Part shown: one piece after another, positions 56,866 through 64,000 of the stretch
Numbering within the stretch: the first letter of the stretch is position 1
Layout: each line of letters begins with the position of its first letter
DNA from: Curtobacterium oceanosedimentum
GTDB taxonomy: Bacteria; Actinomycetota; Actinomycetes; Actinomycetales; Microbacteriaceae
Direction: 5' to 3'
Assembly (NCBI RefSeq): GCF_020297365.1
Contig: NZ_JAIXIG010000020.1
Coordinates: forward strand, 1 to 64,000
Length of the DNA: 64,000 nucleotides
Program-made: the position numbers and the translations under genes
Notes under the pieces: generated by a model
The model's input: the letters and a program-made list of their open reading frames with translations, nothing else
What the model was told of the DNA's origin: nothing
Database searches by the model: none

Positions 56866-57861
56866 TCACCCGGCGGCGCCGTCCCAGTCGGCGTAGGGGT
56901 CCCAGCCGGTCGTCGGCACCGGTGCCCCGCCGCGCACGAGGTCCGCGTCGCCGCGTTCCCGCACGACCCCGATGCGCCGGAACCCTCCGGGGAGCGCCCC
57001 GTCGGCCGGGAACGTCGCGAGCAGCCCGTGGTCCTCGCCCCCGTGCAGGGCGGCGTCGTCGAACCCGGTCGCGGCGTCGAGCTCCAGCGTGACGCGGCTC
57101 GCTCGGGCCATCCGGCCCCCGTCGATCGCGAGCCCGTCGGACAGGTCGAGCATCGCCGTCGCCCCCGCCCCGGCCGCGAGCGGGCCGTCCGCGATCGGCG
57201 GGACCGGTCGGCGCTGCCGTCCGACGTCCGGGTCCGTGTCCGCGCCGCTCGCCACGGTGGCCGCGCGGTCCGGCTCGCCGTCCTGGTCGACACCGTCGCG
57301 GAACAACCGTGCCAGCCCGCGGGCAGCGCGTCCGAGTTCGCCGGACACCGCCAGGACGTCGCCCGGCCGGGCGCCGGAGCGCAGGACGGGTCCGAGCGGG
57401 TGCGGGTCACCGAACGCCGTGACGGTCACGGTGAACGTGGCCGACGTCGACAGGTCGCCGCCCACCACGCCGCACGCGGGGGCCAGGGCCTCCACCGCGA
57501 GCCGGAACCCGTCCGCGATGCCCTCGAGCACCGCGGCGGGGGTGTCCTGGGGTGCGGCGATGGCGACGACGAGACCGCTCGGCGTCGCCCCCATGGCGGC
57601 GACGTCGGACAGGTTCGTGGCCGCAGCCTTCCACCCGACGTCCTCGGGCGAGGACCACGCCCAGCGGAAGTCCGGGCCGTGCACCATCATGTCCGTCGTC
57701 ACGACGAAGCTGCCGTCGGGAGCGGCCACGACGGCGCAGTCGTCGCCCGGACCGAGGATCGGCGTGCCCGCGGGCAGGCGGCTCGTGATGCGGTCGAGGA
57801 CGGCGAGTTCGCCGAGCTCCCCGACGGTCGGTCCGGCCCAGGCGTCGTACGTCGCGTCCAC
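56866..57861 (-). CDS. thiL: Thiamine-monophosphate kinase
   Basis: 331 residues. Makes thiamine diphosphate. GPGDDCAVV at the start, TTDMMVHGPDFRW, GGDLS, and LDLSDGLAIDGGR. A long low-complexity insert (about 206-235: DTDPDVGRQRRPVPP) is unusual. Start GTG at 57861, 6 nt after TACCGT. Confidence 0.94.
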   Translation of the reverse strand: MDATYDAWAGPTVGELGELAVLDRITSRLPAGTPILGPGDDCAVVAAPDGSFVVTTDMMVHGPDFRWAWSSPEDVGWKAAATNLSDVAAMGATPSGLVVAIAAPQDTPAAVLEGIADGFRLAVEALAPACGVVGGDLSTSATFTVTVTAFGDPHPLGPVLRSGARPGDVLAVSGELGRAARGLARLFRDGVDQDGEPDRAATVASGADTDPDVGRQRRPVPPIADGPLAAGAGATAMLDLSDGLAIDGGRMARASRVTLELDAATGFDDAALHGGEDHGLLATFPADGALPGGFRRIGVVRERGDADLVRGGAPVPTTGWDPYADWDGAAG

Positions 57862-57867
57862 ACGAGA

Positions 57868-57877
57868 ACGGTAGCCT
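57868..57877. promoter_or_regulatory. Overlapping divergent -10 boxes of thiL and the DUF3515 gene
   Basis: Minus-strand TACCGT occupies 57868-57873 and plus-strand TAGCCT occupies 57872-57877; they share the TA at 57872-57873. Gaps to the start codons are 6 and 8 nt. Start codons are 24 bp apart. Confidence 0.6.
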
Positions 57878-57885
57878 GGACCGCG

Positions 57886-58371
57886 ATGGACACCGCGCGC
57901 CGCACCCCTCGCACCCTCGCGATCGTGGGGGCCGTCGTGGCCCTCGCCGCCGGGTTGACCGGGTGCACGAACGCGGTGTCGATGGCCCCAGCCCCCTCGG
58001 CGAACGCCGCCGCCTGCGCCGCCGTGCAGGTGCGCCTGCCCGAGACCGTCGGTTCGGGATCGGCCCTCCGCGCGACGAACGCGCAGGCCACCGCCGCCTG
58101 GGGCGATCCCGAGGTGGCGATCTACCACTGCGGCGTCGCCGTGCCGACGGTGTCCGACCTGCCGTGCTTCTCGCAGGGCGGGGTGGACTGGATCCGCGAC
58201 GACCGGGGCGACCAGGTCGTCTTCACCACCTTCGGACGGTCCCCCGCGGCGCAGGTCGTCGTCGACACGACGAAGACCACCGCACAGGTGGTGCAGGACC
58301 TGTCCGACGCGGTGTCGACGCTGCCGAAGGACGGTCACGCCTGCCTCGACCCGTCCGACGTGCAGGGCTGA
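57886..58371 (+). CDS. DUF3515 lipoprotein
   Basis: 161 residues. Signal peptide with lipobox GLTGCTN (Cys about 27), then a secreted domain with four Cys (ACAAVQVRLPE, YHCGV, LPCFS, GHACLD) that could form two disulfides. Matches the DUF3515 family of actinobacterial lipoproteins of unknown function, which commonly sits near ddl and thiL. Confidence 0.85.
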   Translation: MDTARRTPRTLAIVGAVVALAAGLTGCTNAVSMAPAPSANAAACAAVQVRLPETVGSGSALRATNAQATAAWGDPEVAIYHCGVAVPTVSDLPCFSQGGVDWIRDDRGDQVVFTTFGRSPAAQVVVDTTKTTAQVVQDLSDAVSTLPKDGHACLDPSDVQG

Positions 58372-58386
58372 CGCGGCCCGCGCCGG

Positions 58387-59469
58387 TCAGCGGACGGCGG
58401 CCCGCCCCAGCTCGATGAGTTCGGTGACGAGTTCGCCGTACGAGACGCCGGACGCCGCCCAGCAGCGCGGGTACATCGACAGGGGCGTGAACCCGGGCAT
58501 GGTGTTGACCTCGTTCACGACGAAGCCGTCCTCGGTCAGGAAGCAGTCGACCCGCGCCAGCCCGGCCCCGCCGATCGCCTCGAAGGCGCGCGCGCCGATC
58601 GACCGGATCTCGTCGGTCTGCGCCGCGGTCAGGGGCGCGGGGCAGAGCAGCGACTCGTCACCGCCGAGGTACTTCGACGCGAAGTCGTAGAACCCCTCGT
58701 CGGGCACGACGATCTCGCCGGGCAGGCTCGTGCGCGGCACGCCGTCGCGCCCCTCGAGCACGGCGACCTCGACCTCGCGGCCGACCACGCGGGGTTCGAC
58801 GATGACCTTGGAGTCGTGTTCGAAGGCCAGGTCCATCGCGGCGGCGAGCTGCGAGGGGTCGTCGACGCGCGAGACCCCCATGCTCGACCCGGCGCGGGCG
58901 GGCTTCACGAACAGCGGCCAGCCGTGCGCGGCGACCGCCCCGGCGACGCCGTCCGGGTCGGCGGCCCACTGCCGGCGGAGCACGGTGCTCCACGGCGCGA
59001 CCCGCAGCCCGGCGTGCTCGAGCACGGCCTTCGCCACGTGCTTGTCCATCGCCAGGGCACTCGCGAGCACCCCGTCGCCGACGTACGGCAGACCGGCGAT
59101 CTCGAGCATGCCCTGGATCGTGCCGTCCTCGCCGAACGGGCCGTGCAGGATCGGGAACACCACGTCGACCTCGATCATCGACACGGTGCCGTCGGGGTGC
59201 GAGACGACGAGCTCGTTGGTGGCGGGCGACGTCGGGAACGCGATGCGCGTGCCGTTGTCGGGCACCGTCGGCAGCACGCCGTCCTGGATCGTCCACTGCG
59301 CCGGGTCGTCGGGCTGCAGGGTGAAGGCACCGTCGCGCGTGATGCCGATCGGGACGACCAGGTACTCGCCCCGGTCGACGACGTCCATGATGCCGCCGGC
59401 CGTCACGCAGCTGATCTCGTGCTCACTCGACCGCCCGCCGAAGAGCACGGCGACGGTGGTCGTGGGCAT
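58387..59469 (-). CDS. ddl: D-alanine--D-alanine ligase
   Basis: 360 residues. ATP-grasp enzyme for the peptidoglycan D-Ala-D-Ala. Motifs: VAVLFGGRSSEHEIS, FPILHGPFGEDGTIQG, KPARAGSSMGVS, and EVNTMPGFTPLSMYP. Start ATG at 59469 with GAGGGAACC SD; a longer upstream in-frame start near the gpsA stop is less supported. Confidence 0.96.
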   Translation of the reverse strand: MPTTTVAVLFGGRSSEHEISCVTAGGIMDVVDRGEYLVVPIGITRDGAFTLQPDDPAQWTIQDGVLPTVPDNGTRIAFPTSPATNELVVSHPDGTVSMIEVDVVFPILHGPFGEDGTIQGMLEIAGLPYVGDGVLASALAMDKHVAKAVLEHAGLRVAPWSTVLRRQWAADPDGVAGAVAAHGWPLFVKPARAGSSMGVSRVDDPSQLAAAMDLAFEHDSKVIVEPRVVGREVEVAVLEGRDGVPRTSLPGEIVVPDEGFYDFASKYLGGDESLLCPAPLTAAQTDEIRSIGARAFEAIGGAGLARVDCFLTEDGFVVNEVNTMPGFTPLSMYPRCWAASGVSYGELVTELIELGRAAVR

Positions 59470-59525
59470 GGTTCCCTCGGGGATCGTGGGCACGGGAGTC
59501 CCTTCGTGACTCGGTGCGGGACCGG

Positions 59526-60626
59526 TCACTCGCCCTGGGGCTCGTCGGTCTCGGTGAGGTGCGGCGCGATGTTGCGCGGATCGAGCCTACCGGCGAGCAC
59601 CTCGCCGACCTGGCTGACGATCGGCATGTCGACGCCGTTCGCGGCGGCGAGCTCGAGGATCGGCGCGACGGATGCCAGCCCCTCTGCGGTCTGGTCCATC
59701 TGGCGCACCACCTCGTCGAACCGGTACCCCTGGCCCAGCAGCCGGCCGGCGGTGTTGTTCCGCGACAGCGGCGACTGGCAGGTGGCGATGAGGTCGCCCA
59801 GGCCGGCCAGCCCGGACAGCGTGGACGGCTGCGCGCCGAGGGACACCGCGAACTCGGTCATCTCGGCGAGCCCGCGCGTGATGATCGACGCCTTGGTGTT
59901 CTCGCCGTAGCCGACCCCGTCGACGATGCCGATCGCGACCGCGATGAGGTTCTTCAGCACGCCGCCGAACTCGGTGCCGATGACGTCGGTGTTCGTGAAC
60001 GACCGGAAGTACGGGTTCGTCGCGACGGCGGCGACGGCGGTCGCGGTGTCCGCGCTCGACGACGACACCACGGCGGCGGTGGGCTGCCGACGGGCGATCT
60101 CGAGCGCCAGGTTCGGGCCGCTCGCGACGGCGATGCGGTCCTGGTCGATGCCGAGGCCCTGCAGCAGGACCTCGCTCATCCGCAGACCGGTCGCCTTCTC
60201 GACGCCCTTCATCAGGCTGACGACGGGGACGCCATCGGGCAGCAGCTCCTTGATGGCGTCGAGGTTCGACCGCAGGGTCTGCGACGGCACCGAGACGTAC
60301 ACCTGCTCCGCCCCCGACAGCACGGCGGACAGGGACGTCGACGCGGTGAGGGTGCGCGGCAGGTTGATGCCGGGCAGGTAGTCGGAGTTGCGCTTCGTCT
60401 CGGTGATCTCGCGGGCCACCTCGGGTCGGCGCGCCCACAGCACGGTGGAGGCACCGCCCTCGGCCAGCACCTTCGCGAAGGTGGTCCCCCAGCTGCCGGC
60501 ACCGATGACGGCGACACGCGGCTTGTCGGCGGACTGCATCACCACCCGGATGGCGGCGGTGTCGAAGGCCCCGGGTGCCGCGGCGGCGGGGTCGGGTCGG
60601 TCGTCGTGCGGTCGGAGGTCACTCAA
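59526..60626 (-). CDS. gpsA: Glycerol-3-phosphate dehydrogenase (NAD(P)+)
   Basis: 366 residues from a TTG start. Supplies glycerol 3-phosphate for lipids. Rossmann GAGSWGTTFAKVLA, PSQTLR, and catalytic Lys in FGGVLKNLIAVAIG. TTG at 60626 has AAGGAGA 9 nt upstream and overlaps plsC by 8 nt; it adds a Pro/Ala-rich 29-residue tail. The alternative ATG at 60539 gives a conventional N-terminus but no good SD. Confidence 0.93.
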   Translation of the reverse strand: MSDLRPHDDRPDPAAAAPGAFDTAAIRVVMQSADKPRVAVIGAGSWGTTFAKVLAEGGASTVLWARRPEVAREITETKRNSDYLPGINLPRTLTASTSLSAVLSGAEQVYVSVPSQTLRSNLDAIKELLPDGVPVVSLMKGVEKATGLRMSEVLLQGLGIDQDRIAVASGPNLALEIARRQPTAAVVSSSSADTATAVAAVATNPYFRSFTNTDVIGTEFGGVLKNLIAVAIGIVDGVGYGENTKASIITRGLAEMTEFAVSLGAQPSTLSGLAGLGDLIATCQSPLSRNNTAGRLLGQGYRFDEVVRQMDQTAEGLASVAPILELAAANGVDMPIVSQVGEVLAGRLDPRNIAPHLTETDEPQGE

Positions 60627-61470
60627 ACCTGCCGGTCTCCTTCTGGTTGTTGGCGGCCGGGTCCCAGCGGGTGGCCGGAGCCGGTTCGCCGCGGAGCTCC
60701 TCGAGCAGCGCGGTGATGCGGCTCATCAGGACCTCGGTCACCTGGAGCAGGGTCTGCTGGTCGATCGGCCGACCGCGGTACGCCGACAGGTCGATCGGGT
60801 CCCCGACGACGACGTCGACCCGGGACGGCGGGAACAGCCGGAGCTTCTTGCCGTACCGCGCCATGATGTGCTGCGTGCCCCAGTGCGCCATCGGCACGAG
60901 CGGCACGTCGTTCTCGAGCGCGATCCGCGCCGCCCCGGTCTTGCCGCGCATGGGCCACAGGTCGGGATCGCGGGTCAGCGTGCCCTCGGGGTAGACGATG
61001 ATCGCCCCGCCCTGCTCGACGAGCGACCGTCCGCCACCGAGCGGGTCGCTCAAGCGGGTCCGGCCGGACCGCTCGACGGGGATCTGCCCCATGCCCGACA
61101 TGAGCTTGCCGACGACGGGGACCTTGAACAGCGACGCCTTCGCCAGGAAGCGGGGCGCACGCCGGCTCAGGTACACCGCCGTGCCGACCACGAGCGGGTC
61201 GATGTTCGTGAAGTGGTTCGGCGCGAGCACGAACGCGCCCTCCGCCGGCAGGCGGTTCGGGCCGTGCCAGTGGTAGCGCGCGGAGAACCGGAACGTCGGG
61301 ATGACGATCGAGGCGACGATGCGGAAGGCCGTGTTCAGCTCACCGCGGCGCCACCGGCGCCCCGGGACCGGGAGGCCCGTGGTGACGTCAGTGGCGGACG
61401 CACGCCGGGCCTCCAGGCCGTCACCGTCGCTGCGAGGCGACACGTCGTCGCCCGATCGCGATGACGACAC
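60619..61470 (-). CDS. plsC: 1-acyl-sn-glycerol-3-phosphate acyltransferase
   Basis: 283 residues. Acylates lysophosphatidate. Catalytic NHFTNID (H-x4-D) and YPEGTLTRD motifs. N-terminal 45 residues are charged and low-complexity, then a hydrophobic anchor. GTG start at 61470, 4 bp after murA; overlaps gpsA at the 3' end. Forms murA-plsC-gpsA-ddl, a wall/lipid precursor unit. Confidence 0.92.
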   Translation of the reverse strand: MSSSRSGDDVSPRSDGDGLEARRASATDVTTGLPVPGRRWRRGELNTAFRIVASIVIPTFRFSARYHWHGPNRLPAEGAFVLAPNHFTNIDPLVVGTAVYLSRRAPRFLAKASLFKVPVVGKLMSGMGQIPVERSGRTRLSDPLGGGRSLVEQGGAIIVYPEGTLTRDPDLWPMRGKTGAARIALENDVPLVPMAHWGTQHIMARYGKKLRLFPPSRVDVVVGDPIDLSAYRGRPIDQQTLLQVTEVLMSRITALLEELRGEPAPATRWDPAANNQKETGRFE

Positions 61471-61474
61471 GCGT

Positions 61475-62842
61475 CTAGCCCGCGAAGTCGAAGTCGGCGC
61501 CGAGCTTGCGCAGCTTCGGGATGAAGTGCTCGTAGCCGCGGCTGATGATGCCGACGTTGGTGATGTGCGACTCGCCCTCGGCGGTCAGCGCCGCGATGAG
61601 GTGACTGAACCCGCCACGCAGGTCGGGGACGCGCACGTTCGCGGCGTGCAGCGTGGTCGGGCCGGTGATGACCGCGGCCTGCTCGAAGGGGCGACGGGCG
61701 ACACGGCGGTCGTGGCCGGGCAGGCCCTCCTTGTGCACGACGATGTCGGCACCCATCTCGTTGAGCGCCTCGGTGAAGCCGAACCGGTTCTCGTACACGG
61801 TCTCGTGCACGATGCTCGTGCCCTCGGCCTGGGTGAGTGCGACGACGAGCGGCTGCTGCCAGTCCGTCATGAAGCCGGGGTGCACGTCGGTCTCGATGAC
61901 GACGGGCTTGAGGGTCTCGAGCTCCCGGTAGAACCGGATGCCGTCCTCCTGGATGTCGAAGCCGCCGCCGACCTTGCGGAAGACGTTGAGGAACGTCATG
62001 AGTTCCTGCTGCTTCGCGCCCTCGACGAAGATGTCGCCGTTCGTCGCGAGCGCGGCGGAGGCCCAGCTGGCGGCCTCGTTGCGGTCGTTGATCGCCCGGT
62101 GCGTGTACCCGCGCAGGCTCGCGACGCCCTCGATGAAGATCGTCCGGCTCGGCTCGACCGTGACGATCGCGCCCATCTTCTGCAGGATCGCGATGAGGTC
62201 CATGATCTCGGGCTCGATCGCCGCGTTGCGGAGCTCGGTGACGCCCTCGGCCAGGACCGACGACAGCAGGACCTGCTCGGTCGCGCCGACGCTCGGGTAC
62301 GGCAGCTCGATGTGCGCGCCCTTGAGGCCGTTCGGAGCAGTGAGGTGAATGCCGTTCAGCTGCTTGTCGACGACGGCACCCATGGCGCGCAGCGCGTCGA
62401 GGTGGAAGTCGATCGGACGGTCGCCGATGCGGCAGCCGCCGAGGTCGGGGATGAACGCCTCGCCGAGCTTGTGCAGCAGCGGGCCGCAGAACAGGATCGG
62501 GATGCGGCTCGAGCCGGCGTGGGCGTCGATCTCGGCGAAGTGCGCCGACTCGACACGGGACGGGTCGAGGATGAGTTCGCCTCGTGCAGGATCGGTGACG
62601 CGCACACCGTGCACCTCGAGCAGGCCGCGGACGACCTTGACGTCGGAGATGTCCGGCACGTCCTTGAGGATCGACGGGGTGTCGCCGAGGAGCGCGGCCA
62701 CCATGGCCTTCGTCGCGAGGTTCTTCGCCCCGCGGACCTCGATGCGTCCCACCAGGGGCTTGCCCCCGCGGATGACGATCTCGTCCGACTTGAGGCCCAC
62801 GCGCGCCCCTGCGGCTGCTGCGTCCTGTACGAGAGAGTTCAC
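61475..62842 (-). CDS. murA: UDP-N-acetylglucosamine 1-carboxyvinyltransferase
   Basis: 455 residues. First committed step of peptidoglycan synthesis. GAKNLATKAMVAALLGD near the N-terminus, the fosfomycin-target Cys in GGCRIGDRPID, and RGGFSHLIAAL near the end. GTG start at 62842 shares one base with the leuD stop (TAGTG). Linked to leuCD upstream. Confidence 0.95.
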   Translation of the reverse strand: MNSLVQDAAAAGARVGLKSDEIVIRGGKPLVGRIEVRGAKNLATKAMVAALLGDTPSILKDVPDISDVKVVRGLLEVHGVRVTDPARGELILDPSRVESAHFAEIDAHAGSSRIPILFCGPLLHKLGEAFIPDLGGCRIGDRPIDFHLDALRAMGAVVDKQLNGIHLTAPNGLKGAHIELPYPSVGATEQVLLSSVLAEGVTELRNAAIEPEIMDLIAILQKMGAIVTVEPSRTIFIEGVASLRGYTHRAINDRNEAASWASAALATNGDIFVEGAKQQELMTFLNVFRKVGGGFDIQEDGIRFYRELETLKPVVIETDVHPGFMTDWQQPLVVALTQAEGTSIVHETVYENRFGFTEALNEMGADIVVHKEGLPGHDRRVARRPFEQAAVITGPTTLHAANVRVPDLRGGFSHLIAALTAEGESHITNVGIISRGYEHFIPKLRKLGADFDFAG

Positions 62843-63438
62843 TACTTCACCGGCAATGTCTTCGGCCGCCAACTGGAGCGGCGGGATTCGAACTCCGTGA
62901 TCGCGGTCTCGTCACGGAGGGTGAGCCCGATGTCGTCGAGCCCTTCCATCAACCGCCAACGAGTGTAGGCGTCGATCTCGAAGGGGACGTCCACATCCCC
63001 GAGCGACACGCGCTGCGTCACGAGGTCGACCGTCGCCTCGATCCCCGGGTGCGCCTTGATGGCGGCCCACAGGCGCTCGACTTCCGATTCGGTCACGATC
63101 GCGGTGACCAGGCCCTGCTTGCCGGCGTTCCCCTTGAAGATGTCCGCGAAGCGGGACGACACGACGACCCGGAACCCGAAGTCGCGGAGCGCCCAGACCG
63201 CGTGCTCACGGCTCGACCCCGTCCCGAAGTCCGGTCCGGCGACGAGCACCCGGGCACCCTGGTACTCGGGCTGGTTCAGCACGAACGCGGGGTCCTGACG
63301 CCACCCGGAGAACAGGGCGTCCTCGAAGCCGGTCTTCGTGACGCGCTTGAGGTAGACCGCTGGGATGATCTGGTCGGTGTCGACGTTCGACCGCTCGAGC
63401 GGTGCGGCGATGCCGGTGACGGTGGTGATCTTGTCCAT
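62842..63438 (-). CDS. leuD: 3-isopropylmalate dehydratase small subunit
   Basis: 198 residues. Leucine pathway isomerase with Leu[17 protein letters not shown] is the family motif, plus [14 protein letters not shown] at 63438 overlaps the leuC stop by one base. Confidence 0.97.
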   Translation of the reverse strand: MDKITTVTGIAAPLERSNVDTDQIIPAVYLKRVTKTGFEDALFSGWRQDPAFVLNQPEYQGARVLVAGPDFGTGSSREHAVWALRDFGFRVVVSSRFADIFKGNAGKQGLVTAIVTESEVERLWAAIKAHPGIEATVDLVTQRVSLGDVDVPFEIDAYTRWRLMEGLDDIGLTLRDETAITEFESRRSSWRPKTLPVK

Positions 63439-64000
63439 CAGAAGGTCCCCTCGGTGGCGGTGGCGGACGTCGCCGCCGCGATCTCGTCGTCGGTCGCCAG
63501 GTCCCACGGGCTGGACAGCGTGCCGCGCACGGCGGTGGCGGCGGCGACGAGCGGCGACACCAGGTGGGTGCGGCCGCCCTTGCCCTGGCGCCCCTCGAAG
63601 TTGCGGTTCGACGTGCTGGCGCAGCGCTCCCCCGGCGCGAGCTGGTCGGGGTTCATGCCGAGGCACATCGAGCAGCCGGCGAACCGCCACTCGGCGCCGA
63701 ACTCCTTGATGACGACGTCGAGCCCCTCGGCCTCGGCCTCGAGCCGGACGCGGGCGGAACCGGGCACCACCATGACGCGCACGCCCGGTGCCTTCTGCCG
63801 CCCCTGGATGATCGACGCGAAGGCCCGCAGGTCCTCGATGCGCGAGTTCGTGCAGGACCCCATGAAGACGGCGTCGACGGCGATGTCCTTCATCGGGGTG
63901 CCGGCCGCCAGGTCCATGTACTCGAGCGCGCGGGACGCCGCCGCCTGGTCGTTCGGGTCCTCGAAGTCAGCAGGCGAGGGCACGGTCTCGGACAGCGACA
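63438..64000 (-). CDS. leuC: 3-isopropylmalate dehydratase large subunit, C-terminal part
   Basis: Frame open to the window edge; about 187 C-terminal residues visible. Cluster-binding Cys in [12 protein letters not shown] and in [11 protein letters not shown], and the [10 protein letters not shown] motif. The N-terminal part, with the start, is beyond 64000. Confidence 0.96.
   Translation of the reverse strand, partial: SLSETVPSPADFEDPNDQAAASRALEYMDLAAGTPMKDIAVDAVFMGSCTNSRIEDLRAFASIIQGRQKAPGVRVMVVPGSARVRLEAEAEGLDVVIKEFGAEWRFAGCSMCLGMNPDQLAPGERCASTSNRNFEGRQGKGGRTHLVSPLVAAATAVRGTLSSPWDLATDDEIAAATSATATEGTF

Noticed and set aside
62870..62905. tRNA 3'-end-like sequence (GGAGTTCGAATCCCGCCGC followed by TCCA on the minus strand) at the end of leuD
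   Set aside because: It looks like a T-arm with CCA, but it encodes the conserved leuD C-terminus (EFESRRSSW), and no acceptor 5' strand, D-arm or anticodon arm can be drawn upstream. Coincidence of codon choice.

Overview
The window is about 70% G+C chromosomal DNA from a high-GC actinobacterium. Lsr2, DUF2469, GlgE, DivIVA-type polar-growth proteins, a C-minus L32, frequent GTG starts and leaderless-type promoters all fit. Gene content and the style of several hypothetical proteins suggest Microbacteriaceae, perhaps Curtobacterium; the genus is an inference. I see no phage, transposon, CRISPR array, rRNA or tRNA. Most genes are housekeeping.

Layout. 1-9.1 kb: end of an alpha/beta hydrolase, a cysteine desulfurase, then a glycogen/alpha-glucan cluster glgX-glgE-glgB. 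9.3-16.8 kb: a thioredoxin-TPR protein, a membrane protein with an internal lipobox, a long DivIVA-like coiled coil, a hydrolase with a small zinc-ribbon-like protein, a lysozyme-like wall protein and a small DivIVA-domain protein. 16.9-21.2 kb: the rpsB-tsf-pyrH-frr-cdsA translation/lipid operon. 21.5-24.1 kb: a sugar porter and an M23-type secreted protein. 24.2-31.3 kb: xerC-dprA-comM-yraN, lsr2, DUF2469, rnhB-lepB and rplS. 31.5-39.5 kb: map, trmD-rimM-khpA-rpsP, an old-yellow-enzyme type reductase, a GCS2-family ligase and ffh. 39.5-46.8 kb: a nucleotidyltransferase, a VOC protein, a PadR regulator with its membrane partner, lipB-lipA, a TerC transporter behind a yybP-ykoY (Mn2+) riboswitch, ftsY and a 52-residue membrane protein. 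47-56.8 kb: smc-mutM-rnc-rpmF-yceD-coaD-recG and rsmD. 56.9-64 kb: thiL, a DUF3515 lipoprotein, ddl-gpsA-plsC-murA-leuD-leuC.

How it fits together. The stretch from recG to xerC is the conserved bacterial string linking coaD, rpmF, rnc, smc, ftsY, ffh, rpsP, trmD, rplS, lepB and rnhB. Here it is broken by small insertions (map; reductase plus ligase; nucleotidyltransferase/VOC/PadR/lip/terC). Many 3' ends, especially convergent ones, carry a long near-perfect palindrome built on the same GGGAGGC core, so terminators in this genome look like one repeat family.

The most notable non-coding signals are the riboswitch, this palindrome family, two nested palindrome arrays near the glycogen genes, a widespread TANNNT box 6-8 nt before start codons that lack a Shine-Dalgarno sequence, and a 24-bp divergent spacer whose two -10 boxes overlap. 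I found no convincing wholly new multi-gene system. The best candidates for under-described biology are the PadR/membrane-protein module and the membrane protein with the internal lipobox.
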